Part shown: piece by piece, positions 36,604-46,689 of the stretch
Layout of the letters: every line of letters starts with the position of its first letter
Position numbering within the stretch: the stretch's first letter is position 1
Assembly: GCA_031292095.1 (NCBI GenBank)
Contig: JARLHU010000175.1
Location: forward strand, 53,435-117,434
Length of the DNA stretch: 64,000 nt
Direction: 5' to 3'
Source of the DNA: Desulfosporosinus sp.
GTDB taxonomy: Bacteria; Bacillota; Desulfitobacteriia; Desulfitobacteriales; Desulfitobacteriaceae
The notes under the pieces: generated by a model
Database searches by the model: none
What the model was told of the DNA's origin: nothing
The model's input: the letters and a program-made list of their open reading frames with translations, nothing else
Translations under genes and position numbers: made by a program

Positions 36604-38571
36604 CTATTCTAAATCAGACGTATTTTTGATCAATTCGTCCATGGAGGTTAATCCGGTCAAGACTAATTGACTGCAATTCCGCTGCAAGGTCATCATGCCA
36701 GCCTTTATAGCAGCTTTGTGTATTTCTTCCAACGACTTCTTTTCTTCGATAAGTGTTTTAAGTTCACGGTTGATTAGCATAATTTCCGCAATTGTAGTAC
36801 GTCCTTTATACCCACTGTTATTACAAGCGTTACAACCCCTAGCACGGTATATTTTCACTGTATTATCCTTCGTATTGAGTAGCTTTCTTTCTAAGGAATC
36901 GGGTTCATATCTTTCCTTGCATTTTGGACACAACTTCCTTACAAGCCTTTGCGCCAAGACACCTACCAACGCCGCCGAAATGAGATAGGATTCTACTCCC
37001 ATATCATTCAACCTGTTTATGGTTGACGCAGTATCGTTGGTATGCATTGTACTCAAAACCAAATGTCCGGTGATTGCTGCCCTGACAGCAATCTGGGCAG
37101 TCTCAGCATCCCTTATTTCGCCAATCATGATAATATCCGGATCCTGTCTTAAGATAGAACGCAGACCACTAGCAAAAGTCAACCCTGCTTTATTGTTTAC
37201 CTGTACTTGGTTAATACCAGTCATCCGGTACTCGACAGGATCTTCGACAGTGATAATGTTGCGATTTTCTTTATTCAACTCCATTAGAATGGTGTATAAG
37301 GTCGTCGATTTACCACTACCAGTAGGGCCGGTTACAAGTATAATCCCGTTTGGGTTCTTAATCACCTGTTCAAACCGTTGTAAATTTTCCGTTGAAAAAC
37401 CAAGTTCTTTTTTCGTAACCAGAAACTCTCCTCGGTCCAGCAAGCGGATAACAATTTTTTCTCCATATATGGTAGGTAATGATGATATACGCATGTCCAC
37501 TTCGCGCCCATCAATTTCGGTTTCGACCCGTCCATCCAACGGAATGCGTTTTTCAGCTATGTCCATTTTGCCCATTATTTTAATACGGGTGATTAAGGCA
37601 GAATGTGTCGTCTTTTGCAAGCGCATTACTTCCTGCAACTCTCCGTCAATCCTCAATCGAATACGCAGATAATTATCAAAAGGTTCGATATGGATATCGC
37701 TTCCTTTCGACTGAATAGCCTGTCTGATTATGTTGCTCACCAACTTGACAATCGGTGCTTTATTGATTTCCGCTAGAGTGGCCTCATCCAGACCTTTGAT
37801 ATTATCCAGATCAAATTGTTTTGCAAATTCCTCTACAGCCTGTTCGGCGTTCTGTTTTCCATAATACTGATCGATAAGACGGAGGATATCCTCTTTTTGA
37901 GCAATCATCGGCTCAACGTCAAATCCGGTTGCAAGTCGCACATCATCGATAGCGTAAATGTTCAAAGGATCTACCATGGCCACCTGAAGTTTTCCTTTGT
38001 CCTTTCCAAAAGGAAAAATCAAGTGTTTCCTAGCAATATTTTCCTTGATCAAACGAGGAACATCAGGATTAATGAAATTTTTCTCCAGGTTAGCGAAGGC
38101 GATTCCCATCTGAACTTCCAGTGTTTCAATCAGATCATTTTCATTAATAATTCCGTCATTAACTAAAATTTCGCCGATCTGGTGATTCGTAATTTTTTGT
38201 TTTTCCAGAACCAAATCCAGTTGTCCTCTGGTTACTAAACCAACTTCGATTAACATTTCTCCTAATTTGCGTTTGCCTTCTATTTCACCAGAAGTCATGT
38301 TGTGCTTTTTTGCGACTTCCTTGGGTAGATTTTGTTTAACGTCAGGATTAATTAACGTTTTCCCCATTTCAAGCTGATCAAGAGATAGTTGTACTGCTAG
38401 CGTATCCATGATCTCTTCTTCAGTCAGAAGATTGCGCTCGATAAGAATTTGTCCAAGCCTTTTTCTTGTCTTTACTTGTTCAGCTAAAACCGCTTCTAGT
38501 TCGGCATTAGTTAGCATGCCAGCACCCATAAGAAGTTCGCCAAGTTTTGTTCTTGTCCTCACTTGTTCCAT
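36604..38571 (-). CDS. pilB: PilB assembly ATPase with tandem N-terminal MshEN-like repeats (locus B)
   Basis: Walker A VTGPTGSGKSTTLYTIL; IGEIRDAETAQIA; N-terminal repeats (KLGELLMGAGMLT..., RLGQILIERNLLT..., KLGEMLIEVGLVT..., QIGEILVNDGIIN...). Confidence 0.95.
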   Translation of the reverse strand: MEQVRTRTKLGELLMGAGMLTNAELEAVLAEQVKTRKRLGQILIERNLLTEEEIMDTLAVQLSLDQLEMGKTLINPDVKQNLPKEVAKKHNMTSGEIEGKRKLGEMLIEVGLVTRGQLDLVLEKQKITNHQIGEILVNDGIINENDLIETLEVQMGIAFANLEKNFINPDVPRLIKENIARKHLIFPFGKDKGKLQVAMVDPLNIYAIDDVRLATGFDVEPMIAQKEDILRLIDQYYGKQNAEQAVEEFAKQFDLDNIKGLDEATLAEINKAPIVKLVSNIIRQAIQSKGSDIHIEPFDNYLRIRLRIDGELQEVMRLQKTTHSALITRIKIMGKMDIAEKRIPLDGRVETEIDGREVDMRISSLPTIYGEKIVIRLLDRGEFLVTKKELGFSTENLQRFEQVIKNPNGIILVTGPTGSGKSTTLYTILMELNKENRNIITVEDPVEYRMTGINQVQVNNKAGLTFASGLRSILRQDPDIIMIGEIRDAETAQIAVRAAITGHLVLSTMHTNDTASTINRLNDMGVESYLISAALVGVLAQRLVRKLCPKCKERYEPDSLERKLLNTKDNTVKIYRARGCNACNNSGYKGRTTIAEIMLINRELKTLIEEKKSLEEIHKAAIKAGMMTLQRNCSQLVLTGLTSMDELIKNTSDLE

Positions 38572-38650
38572 CTACCTACTGACACCTTTCTAATCAGATG
38601 CAATAGATTATTTACTTCAAAAGTGCGTTAATCTTACTTTGTTCCAAAAA

Positions 38651-38702
38651 AATCTTAAATAGGATTGAAATAATTAATAAATCATTTTCAATCCTATTTA
38701 AT
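38651..38702 (-). terminator. Intrinsic terminator in the leader of locus B pilB
   Basis: TAAATAGGATTGAAA...TTTCAATCCTATTTA (15-bp perfect stem) then GATTTTTTT on the minus strand, about 80 bp upstream of the pilB start. Confidence 0.7.
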
Positions 38703-39124
38703 CATCCTTAACGACACTTTGAGGTCTCTTGCTCTGAATGATATCCTAATTTATGTCCTTTTTGTAATGTCCGACCGAACTATTTTAATAGGACGAAAGT
38801 CTCTAATCTAGTCTACTAATAAAGCATAAGTATAAATTCCGCTTAAGCCCCCCCATTATAACTAAATTATGATAGCTGAAAACGAAAAACATCGATATTA
38901 TGGGAAACTATTCTGATAATTAAGAAGTGAGTTCTATTAAATCACGTACTACAACCTTATTCTTCTCAATCTTACATTATTCAGTTCAATATTTACATTA
39001 TTATATCATGAAAGAACTGCAAAGCTACCCTTACATCTCATTTTTGGAAGGACAAAAAAACAAATAGTCCACCCTTGTAAGATCCCTCCGGTCAATCCTC
39101 TGGTCTATGACATATGCTTGGATA

Positions 39125-39160
39125 TAAAAGAGGAACCCAAATTTTCAGGTTCCTCTTTTA
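39125..39160 (-). terminator. Intrinsic terminator of the DUF4911-like gene
   Basis: TAAAAGAGGAACC...GGTTCCTCTTTTA stem. Confidence 0.75.
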
Positions 39161-39172
39161 GGTGCTCGGGTA

Positions 39173-39427
39173 TCAAATAAATTCCATTTCAATCGGCATC
39201 TGTTCAATTACCTTTTTTAACTCTGGCCAGCAATCCTTTGTCGTTTGAATCATGACTTCTCCTAATTCTTTGTTCGTCGTAGTTACAATGCCAAGATGGC
39301 CTAAGCCTTCAACCAATTTGCAGAGCATTTGGATTTCCGACCGATCTAGGCGAGCTTTGACGATAAGATCAGCGTCCGCATAATTATCGTTCACTTGAGG
39401 GTCGTTTTGTACTTGTGGAACATTCAT
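39173..39427 (-). CDS. DUF4911-like small protein
   Basis: 84 aa, LIVKARLDRSEIQMLCKLVEGLGHLGIVTT. Confidence 0.6.
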   Translation of the reverse strand: MNVPQVQNDPQVNDNYADADLIVKARLDRSEIQMLCKLVEGLGHLGIVTTTNKELGEVMIQTTKDCWPELKKVIEQMPIEMEFI

Positions 39428-39446
39428 CGGATATTCTCCCTTAATC

Positions 39447-40727
39447 TTAGTATGTCTTCTTTTGATCTGCTTTGTGGCTTTTTGCCCGCCGTAAAATGCT
39501 ATAGGGCAGTATTTTCTCCGGTACCGTCATCCTTATCTTTTGCTGTGCATGGCGAGCCACTTCTATGGATGCCCCTTCGGTGTCCCACATTCCCTTAACT
39601 TCGAACGACCACGAAACTCCTTGCGGAGTTAATACTTCCAATACCTCTCCCCGCTGAAAGTGATTACGCTGCTCGATCCAGGCGGTGTGTTGATCAGAAA
39701 ACGTTGGTAACCCTTCACTGTCTTGATCACTTAAGCGCACCCCGACAAAGTCATAGTCCCGAACATAATGAGAGGACTCTAAGTTATGCGACTTGGCCCC
39801 TGGCTTACCAAACAGAAATCCTGCCGAATAATCCCTGTGGCTGATCTTATCCATTTCTTCCAACCACTGAGGAAGCTTCGCCTGAAAGGCTTCCTCTCCT
39901 TCATCCCACAGCGTATCAATCGCTTCCCGATAAACCTTGACCGTACTGGCGACGTACTGAACGCTTTTCATCCGTCCTTCAATCTTAAAACTGTCGATAT
40001 TTATAGGCCTTAATAAAGGCAGATGGGGCAGGAGGCATAAATCGTGGGAATTAAAGACATAAGTCCCCCGTTCATCTTCCTCAATCGGAAAGACTTCACC
40101 CGGCCGCTTTTCCTCTACTAAAGCATATCCCCAACGACAAGGCTGAGTACACTCGCCACGATTGGCATCTCGTCCTGTCAGATAGTTACTTAGTAAACAC
40201 CTCCCTGAGTAAGACATGCACATCGCTCCATGGATAAAGATCTCCAGCCCTCCTCCATCCACTTTAGCACGTACTTCCCTCAGCTCCTCTAGCGTCAACT
40301 CTCGAGCCAGGACAACCCGTTCTATCCCCTGCTTCAGCCAAAATCGCACCGAATACGAATTCGTGTTATTTGCTTGGGTGCTTAAATGCAGGGGTAGCCC
40401 AGGTGCCACATCCTGGGCCAGTGCAATAACACCCGGATCGGATACAATAGCTCCGTCCACGCCCAATTCTTCCAACTGCTTCAGATAAAGCGGCAGCTCC
40501 TCAAAATCTGCTTCATGGGCGAAAATATTCACGGTTACATAAATTTTCTTCCCCAACGCATGCGTCCAGCTAACCGCCTGCTTCATTTCTTCAAAGCTGA
40601 AATTTCCCGCGTAAGCCCGCAGTCCGAAGGCCTGGCCTCCCATATAAACCGCATCCGCTCCATAAGCCAGCGAGTATTGTAACTTTTCCCAATCTCCCGC
40701 AGGAGCTAATAACTCAGGTTTACTCAT
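39447..40727 (-). CDS. Peptidase U32 family protein
   Basis: KPELLAPAGDWEKLQYSLAYGADAVYMGG; HGAMCMSYSGRCLLSNYLTGRDANRGECTQPCRW. Confidence 0.95.
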   Translation of the reverse strand: MSKPELLAPAGDWEKLQYSLAYGADAVYMGGQAFGLRAYAGNFSFEEMKQAVSWTHALGKKIYVTVNIFAHEADFEELPLYLKQLEELGVDGAIVSDPGVIALAQDVAPGLPLHLSTQANNTNSYSVRFWLKQGIERVVLARELTLEELREVRAKVDGGGLEIFIHGAMCMSYSGRCLLSNYLTGRDANRGECTQPCRWGYALVEEKRPGEVFPIEEDERGTYVFNSHDLCLLPHLPLLRPINIDSFKIEGRMKSVQYVASTVKVYREAIDTLWDEGEEAFQAKLPQWLEEMDKISHRDYSAGFLFGKPGAKSHNLESSHYVRDYDFVGVRLSDQDSEGLPTFSDQHTAWIEQRNHFQRGEVLEVLTPQGVSWSFEVKGMWDTEGASIEVARHAQQKIRMTVPEKILPYSILRRAKSHKADQKKTY

Positions 40728-40800
40728 GAAACTTCCCCTAACTTTGCTTTCATCAATAGCCAGATGCTTAACACATCGTCTCGTACAGTTATTACCAGCT

Positions 40801-41376
40801 TCAAACACTCTCAAATACCGGCTGTAAATCTATAACCAAATCTGAGAAAACAGAAACTTCTATCTTATCCGTTTCCGTATATGATTCTGGTCGGCCATAT
40901 CTATGATTTGGTTGCAGAGTAAACACACTGACGAATTTAGCATCAGGTTCTACTATCCAATATTCTTTAACACCTGCTTTTTCATATCTATTAAACTTCC
41001 AAATCTTATCATTTCTTGTTGTTGAAGGGGAGGATATTTCTATGACTAGGGTAGGCGTTCCATAATAGCCCGTTCCTTTTAGACCTTCTTTGTCACATAC
41101 GACTACAATGTCCGGCTGCACAACAAATGTGGTTTCTTCATCCTTCTCATTCGCTTCAGGTAACCGCAAATCAAAAGGAGACGCAAACACTTGACAAGCC
41201 TTCCCAGAAAGGTAATTGTAAAATTGGGCTAATAATGCTACCGAAAGGGCTTGATGTTGCCAGGTTGGAGCAGCCTGTAGATAGGGTACTCCGTCAATGA
41301 GCTCCCATCGTTCGTTTTCCGGCCAGGTTAAATAATCAGCATAGGTATTCTTTTTATTTGCTTGTGGTACGGGCAT
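40801..41376 (-). CDS. Uma2 family (DUF820) putative restriction-endonuclease-fold protein
   Basis: YADYLTWPENERWELIDGVPYLQAAPTWQHQ; QPDIVVVCD; PTLVIEISSPSTTRNDKIWKFNRYEKAGVKEYWIVEP. Own start with RBS AAGGAAGG. Confidence 0.88.
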   Translation of the reverse strand: MPVPQANKKNTYADYLTWPENERWELIDGVPYLQAAPTWQHQALSVALLAQFYNYLSGKACQVFASPFDLRLPEANEKDEETTFVVQPDIVVVCDKEGLKGTGYYGTPTLVIEISSPSTTRNDKIWKFNRYEKAGVKEYWIVEPDAKFVSVFTLQPNHRYGRPESYTETDKIEVSVFSDLVIDLQPVFESV

Positions 41377-41568
41377 GCAAAATCGCCTTCCTTTCGCCGT
41401 TGACCTTTTCCTTTTATCATCCGTTTCAAGAATTATACAAATATCCACATCACTACTTCGAGTAACCCTCCCTTTGGCGCAAGAACCAAATAGAATGATG
41501 TCCAGAGGGTTATACTTTTTTATAAGTTGATTTTTTATAGCTTCTATTTCAATGTCATAGGGGCACAT
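41377..41568 (-). pseudogene. Truncated minimal nucleotidyltransferase (MNT) domain, in-frame with the downstream Uma2 ORF
   Basis: MCPYDIEIEAIKNQLIKKYNPLDIILFGSCAKGRVTRSSDVDICIILETDDKRK contains the GSxAxGxxxxxSDxD motif; no stop before Uma2. Confidence 0.65.
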
Positions 41569-41779
41569 ACATCTCCGAACGCCCTTTCTTATGGTAATTT
41601 TTGTTATAATTATACTTTCCTGAGGGATTAATTTCAATCCTGTCATACCTAAACGCATATACTTTACAGCAAAGCAGAGCGGGCTTTTGCACAGAGCACC
41701 CGTCAAACCGAAGAAATTACAAAATGCCCCTTGACGTCCAGCTTCTGCTATATTACAATACAGAAAAATATCATGCAAG

Positions 41780-42110
41780 ACAATGAAGAGAATTAGTACG
41801 TCTTTTAAGGATGTTATAGCGAGTCAGAGCAGGTGAAAGTCTGATACATTCCCATAGACCGAATGGATCTCAGAGTCGTAATCTGAACACGCTAAGCGTC
41901 AGTAGGTGCTACCGGGGGTTTCCCGTTACAGAAACACGGATATCGAGAGACCGACTCTCCGCATCTGCTTAATTATGCTCGAGAATCGCATCCTTCTCCG
42001 TATCTAAGCTTAAAGTATAGGCATCTACTCTGTAGATCCCATACGAAAAGGTGGCATAATGGAAATTAACTTTCCGTCCTTTACAGGGATGGAGAGTTTT
42101 TTTATTTTTC
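41780..42110 (+). promoter_or_regulatory. Tryptophan T-box leader upstream of trpB
   Basis: AGTA and GGTGAAAGTC motifs, specifier context GAA-TGG-ATC (TGG 41864-41866), AAGGTGGCATAATGG T-box-like sequence, terminator TTTCCGTCCTTTACAGGGATGGAGAGTTTTTTT. Confidence 0.82.
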
Positions 42111-42137
42111 TAAAATTATGAGATGGAGGGATTTATT

Positions 42138-43316
42138 ATGGAAAAAGGTTATTTTGGTGAATATGGCGGAAGTTTTGTCCCACCTCAACTACAAAACGCT
42201 CTGGATCAATTGGATAACGCCTTCGAAACGTATAAGGACGATCCTGCTTTCAATGAGGAACTCGACTATTATCTCCGACAGTATGTTGGCCGCCCCAACC
42301 CTCTCTACCATGCAGCAAAACTTTCTAAACAATTAGGGGGCGCGAAAATCTATCTCAAACGTGAAGATTTAAATCATACCGGTGCTCATAAAATTAACAA
42401 TGTCCTTGGTCAAGCGTTACTTGCCAAACGTATGGGAGTTAAACGGGTGATCGCAGAAACCGGAGCCGGACAACACGGCGTAGCCACTGCAACGGCTTGT
42501 GCTCTCTTTGACATGGAATGTGTAATTTACATGGGAGAAGAAGACACCAGACGCCAGTCCCTCAATGTCTTCCGCATGGAACTCTTAGGAGCCAAAGTGG
42601 TCTCAGTCACAGCCGGATCACGCACGCTGAAGGATGCCGTGGATGCTGCACTGATGGACTTCGCGGTTAACTACGAATCTACGTTTTACATGCTGGGATC
42701 TGCCGTTGGCCCGCATCCCTTCCCCACACTCGTCAAACACTTCCAGTCAATTATCTCTCGGGAAGCTCGCCAACAAATACTGGAAGCTGAAGGGAAACTC
42801 CCAGATGTCGTTATGGCTTGTGTCGGCGGTGGAAGTAACGCCATTGGCATGTTTGCCAACTTTATCGCAGACCCTACCGTCAGACTTATCGGCGTTGAAC
42901 CGGCCGGTTTGGGTATAGAAACTGGAAAACACGCCGCTCCCCTTACAGCCGGAGCGCCCGGAATCGTGCACGGCTTTAAATGTTACGTCATGGCCGACGA
43001 AAAGGGTGAACCCCTCGCCACCCATTCGATCTCAGCCGGTCTAGACTATCCCGGTGTTGGACCTGAACACAGTTACCTAAAAGACATTGGTCGTGCCAAG
43101 TATGTGTCCATCACAGACGATGAATCCCTCCAAGCTTTCCATCGCCTTTCTCGAACAGAAGGTATCATCCCAGCCCTCGAAAGCGCACACGCTATTGCCT
43201 ATGCCATGAAACTCGCCCCCACTATGAATCCAGATCAAATAATCATCGTCAACCTCTCCGGTCGTGGAGACAAAGACGTCGAACAAATCTACGTTATGTC
43301 CCAAAAAACTCACTGA
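42138..43316 (+). CDS. trpB: Tryptophan synthase beta chain
   Basis: [37 protein letters not shown]. Confidence 0.97.
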   Translation: MEKGYFGEYGGSFVPPQLQNALDQLDNAFETYKDDPAFNEELDYYLRQYVGRPNPLYHAAKLSKQLGGAKIYLKREDLNHTGAHKINNVLGQALLAKRMGVKRVIAETGAGQHGVATATACALFDMECVIYMGEEDTRRQSLNVFRMELLGAKVVSVTAGSRTLKDAVDAALMDFAVNYESTFYMLGSAVGPHPFPTLVKHFQSIISREARQQILEAEGKLPDVVMACVGGGSNAIGMFANFIADPTVRLIGVEPAGLGIETGKHAAPLTAGAPGIVHGFKCYVMADEKGEPLATHSISAGLDYPGVGPEHSYLKDIGRAKYVSITDDESLQAFHRLSRTEGIIPALESAHAIAYAMKLAPTMNPDQIIIVNLSGRGDKDVEQIYVMSQKTH

Positions 43317-44356
43317 TAGAGTTTTATGTTTTTCAAATGTTCCGCATACGTCTTAGCAAACACATGATAGCCATCTTTTTTAGCCACATAGTAAAGAAAA
43401 TCCGTTTGGGCCGGAAACAATGCCGCTTGCAGGGAGGCATCTCCGGGATTGGCGATCGGCCCAGGCGGTAATCCTTTGTGAAGATAGGTATTATACGGCG
43501 AAGAAATCTGAAGATCCTTATTCAATAGTTTTGGCTTTGGAGCAGCCAGCAAAAACTGGATCGTGGCATCAATTTGAAGGGGCTGGTTAATCTTTAATCG
43601 ATTCAAGATGACAGAGGCAATCTTCGGTCGATCCTCTTTTTTCACCGCCTCTTTTTCAACCAGAGAACCTATCGTAACCCACTGAGGAATGGAAAGTTTC
43701 ATGGTAACAAGTTGTTTCTGCACCGCTGGGGTAAGTTCTTTGGCAAACTGTTGGAGAAGCATATCAATCATTGCATGGGGAGTTGTTTTCTTATCAATAT
43801 AGTAGGTATTGGGAAATAAGTACCCTTCTAAACGATGTACTCCCTTGGGCGCGCCCTGCAAAAAGGGGTATGGAAACGTATCATCCGTAATCACCTTTGT
43901 GAATTCCTCTTTGCTCCCAACCCCCTTTTGTACCAGCAATGCGATAATTTGTTCTGTAGTATACCCTTCCGGGATGGTCACACGATTAGCATCTGTGAAT
44001 TCCGTACCTTTAAGCAAATCATTAATGATTTCTTCAGGGGACATAGTCTGCGCCAACTGATAATCGCCAACATAAAGTTTAATGTTAGCCTGGCGCAACC
44101 AAGCTAACATCCTAAATGCCCAAGCACTGCGTATAATATGACCCTGTTGTAATTTCACTGCCAGCTGCTCCACCGTCATTCCTGGAGAAATAGTGATCTT
44201 CTCACTATTTCCTGTAGGAGAGTAAGGCTTGGTCGCCCAAGTCCAGTAAGACAAAAGCCCTAAACTCCCGACTAAGAGAACAAGAATTACCCCCCTAAAA
44301 CTTTTCCACGTTCTTTTTTTTCTTTCCGGGGACATACTCCCACACTCTCTTTCCAC
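43310..44356 (-). CDS. mltG: Endolytic murein transglycosylase MltG/YceG
   Basis: [58 protein letters not shown]. Confidence 0.95.
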   Translation of the reverse strand: MERECGSMSPERKKRTWKSFRGVILVLLVGSLGLLSYWTWATKPYSPTGNSEKITISPGMTVEQLAVKLQQGHIIRSAWAFRMLAWLRQANIKLYVGDYQLAQTMSPEEIINDLLKGTEFTDANRVTIPEGYTTEQIIALLVQKGVGSKEEFTKVITDDTFPYPFLQGAPKGVHRLEGYLFPNTYYIDKKTTPHAMIDMLLQQFAKELTPAVQKQLVTMKLSIPQWVTIGSLVEKEAVKKEDRPKIASVILNRLKINQPLQIDATIQFLLAAPKPKLLNKDLQISSPYNTYLHKGLPPGPIANPGDASLQAALFPAQTDFLYYVAKKDGYHVFAKTYAEHLKNIKLYQ

Positions 44357-44374
44357 CTACTTTTCAGAAACGCC

Positions 44375-45673
44375 TCAACTCCCGACGTTCAAAATGCGAT
44401 TAGCCGGAGCATACGCATCGCGACCTAGGAACTGCTTGGTCTCGTTCCCGTTAGCGTCCCGAATAACCTTCCAAATGTTGACAACTAGTCCCTTGGCGCC
44501 AGGTTGCTCCTGAACAATTCGACCTGCAGGCAGCTTAGGATCCCGCCGCCTTTCTGTCTTATAAGGTATTTCCTTTTCCACTTGTCGTTCTATACGGACG
44601 GATTTCTCCGTCTTTTTACCCCAGATTCGGAAGGTGAGAACGCCCGCTTTAACTTCTGTCCTTAAATATACCAACGAGGCAGTGTCATTTTTAAATTTGA
44701 AGTCGATATTAGGATAATTGACCGTCGCATCTTGACCAGCCGGAACATAACTTACAGCTATGGCATGTGGTATCCGTTCCACGACCCCTAAATTACTTAG
44801 GAGTACAGCATTATAGAGGGTGGATGAAACCTGACATACGCCCCCTCCGGTTCCTTGTACATATTCGCCATCGACTATCACGTAGGCATCTTTATACCCT
44901 GTCCCTGGCTCGCGAGGTCCAACTGTATCATTGAAGGAAAATGTCTCCCCTGGCCGTATGACTTTGCGGTCCAAGACTTTGGCAGCAGTTGTCAGATTTT
45001 CCGAGCGGTTTTTATCTTCAACTGCAAACTTCGTCGAATACTCTCCAATGATGGCATCAAAAGCCAACTTCTTAACTTCCTCTGTGTTGACTGACGCGGG
45101 TACCTCAACGACCGGAATATTGATCCGAGTCGGTACCTTATTTAAAGAGACCTTTTGAAGATCGCTAATCATCCGTCCTATGTCAACCGCCTGACCGCTC
45201 TCTGCCGGATCAATGACCACCATATCATTATCAATCTTATAGGAGGCATCTTTAGCAGGTCGGTTAAACTTGCCAAGTTTCTCCTGAAGCACTTGACTCA
45301 CCTTCGATAAATCCACTTTAAGTACACTCGGCAAAGCCGTTCCTGGGGTGAGCCGGACTCCTTCGATAGTCTTCTGGGTATCCAAATCAACCCCTATGTC
45401 TTTTAGGGTCATCGGAATCTCGGTTCCATTGTACAACAGAACACGCGATTCTTCCAGCTTGTCCTTAGCCCATTTCTCTAGTTTCGGAGCTGCCTCCGGG
45501 ACTGGAGTGCCACTTAACTCTAAATCGTCGACTTTTGTTCCTTTCGGTAAAACCCCACCTGTAGGCCCGATGGCGCTGGCAGGAGTACATCCTCCGATGA
45601 ACAATAATGCCAAAAAAAGAAAAGCCAGTGCTTTATAAGGACTCCGACTCCATGTTTCTCCTCTATGTTTCAT
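44375..45673 (-). CDS. VanW family lipoprotein-like protein
   Basis: RSENLTTAAKVLDRKVIRPGETFSFNDTVGPREPGTGYKDAYVIVDGEYVQGTGGGVCQVSSTLYNAVLLSNL. Confidence 0.92.
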   Translation of the reverse strand: MKHRGETWSRSPYKALAFLFLALLFIGGCTPASAIGPTGGVLPKGTKVDDLELSGTPVPEAAPKLEKWAKDKLEESRVLLYNGTEIPMTLKDIGVDLDTQKTIEGVRLTPGTALPSVLKVDLSKVSQVLQEKLGKFNRPAKDASYKIDNDMVVIDPAESGQAVDIGRMISDLQKVSLNKVPTRINIPVVEVPASVNTEEVKKLAFDAIIGEYSTKFAVEDKNRSENLTTAAKVLDRKVIRPGETFSFNDTVGPREPGTGYKDAYVIVDGEYVQGTGGGVCQVSSTLYNAVLLSNLGVVERIPHAIAVSYVPAGQDATVNYPNIDFKFKNDTASLVYLRTEVKAGVLTFRIWGKKTEKSVRIERQVEKEIPYKTERRRDPKLPAGRIVQEQPGAKGLVVNIWKVIRDANGNETKQFLGRDAYAPANRILNVGS

Positions 45674-45758
45674 TGCCTACACCTCCAATATTGGTCAACT
45701 TTAGTATCTCCGTAGTGTTACGCTTTATCGCTGAATTTCGCTTTCCAAAAAAATAAAA

Positions 45759-45799
45759 CAGAAGAACTCGCTGAGATCATCTCAGCGAGTTCTTCTGTT
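45759..45799 (-). terminator. Strong intrinsic terminator (20-bp perfect stem)
   Basis: ACAGAAGAACTCGCTGAGAT g ATCTCAGCGAGTTCTTCTGT followed by TTTATTTTTTT on the minus strand. Confidence 0.9.
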
Positions 45800-45816
45800 C
45801 AGGCACATTCACAAAT

Positions 45817-45850
45817 GTTACTAAAGGTTACTAAAGGTTACTAAAGGTTA
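45817..45850. repeat. 10-bp tandem repeat (ctaaaggtta)x3 plus partial unit
   Basis: gttactaaaggttactaaaggttactaaaggtta; spans the stop codon of the DUF1292 gene. Confidence 0.9.
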
Positions 45851-46177
45851 CTCGTCATCTTCGGATTCTACTAAGTTTTCCCAAGCGTCAGCCACTTTTT
45901 CCCACTCTTCATCATCCTCGATGTCAAGTAGCATTTCGCCCCCCTCAGCATCTTTGCCGAGTTTAAGGATAATGGCCTCATCATCGTCCTCACCTTCGGA
46001 TTCGTCTTCCGAAATGGGCATCAAGACAAAGTATGTCGAGCCTTCAAGTTCCAAGGTATCGAGATGAAGAAACTCATGGTCTTTTCCCTCATCATCTGTT
46101 AGAACAACTGTGTCAAACTCTTCAGCGTCATGCTCATCATGGTCATGATCATGTGGATGTTCAGTCATATAATTCAC
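45848..46177 (-). CDS. DUF1292 acidic protein
   Basis: DEEFDTVVLTDDEGKDHEFLHLDTLELEGSTYFVLMPI-like composition and motif. Confidence 0.85.
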   Translation of the reverse strand: MNYMTEHPHDHDHDEHDAEEFDTVVLTDDEGKDHEFLHLDTLELEGSTYFVLMPISEDESEGEDDDEAIILKLGKDAEGGEMLLDIEDDEEWEKVADAWENLVESEDDE

Positions 46178-46232
46178 CTCTTATCAAATAATATGGTCAT
46201 TGTACTATCATAGGTAATGATTGTCAAATTAA

Positions 46233-46670
46233 TCACACTGGAACATTCCCTTTCTGCCGACGATCCAGATACCCTTGAAGTATAAATACAGCTGCCATCT
46301 TATCAATCACGAGTTTCCGTTTCGCACGGGATACGTCCGCTTCCAGAAGAGTCCGCTGTGCTGCTACTGTGCTTAAGCGCTCATCCCATAGCCCCACCGG
46401 AAGTCCGAACTCCAAACGCAAACGCTCAGCAAACTCATCGGTCAAGGCACAACGCGGCCCCAGCGTTCCATTCATATTTTTCGGATAGCCTATCACGATT
46501 TCATTCACCTCATACTCGCGAATGAGTTCACGCAACTCATCGATTTCCTGCTTGGAGCGTCTAATCGTCTTAACCCCCTGGGCTGTCCAAAAAAAAGCAT
46601 CACTAACTGCCACGCCAATCGTCTTCGACCCGAAATCTAACCCCATAATCCGCATAATATTCCCTCCCAA
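46233..46670 (-). CDS. ruvX: Holliday junction resolvase-like RuvX/YqgF
   Basis: [40 protein letters not shown]. Confidence 0.94.
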   Translation of the reverse strand: MGGNIMRIMGLDFGSKTIGVAVSDAFFWTAQGVKTIRRSKQEIDELRELIREYEVNEIVIGYPKNMNGTLGPRCALTDEFAERLRLEFGLPVGLWDERLSTVAAQRTLLEADVSRAKRKLVIDKMAAVFILQGYLDRRQKGNVPV

Positions 46671-46689
46671 CTGGCCTTACCCACAGATG

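Noticed and set aside
37019-37672. 217-aa plus-strand ORF
   Set aside because: Antisense to the conserved core of pilB; no independent coding signal.
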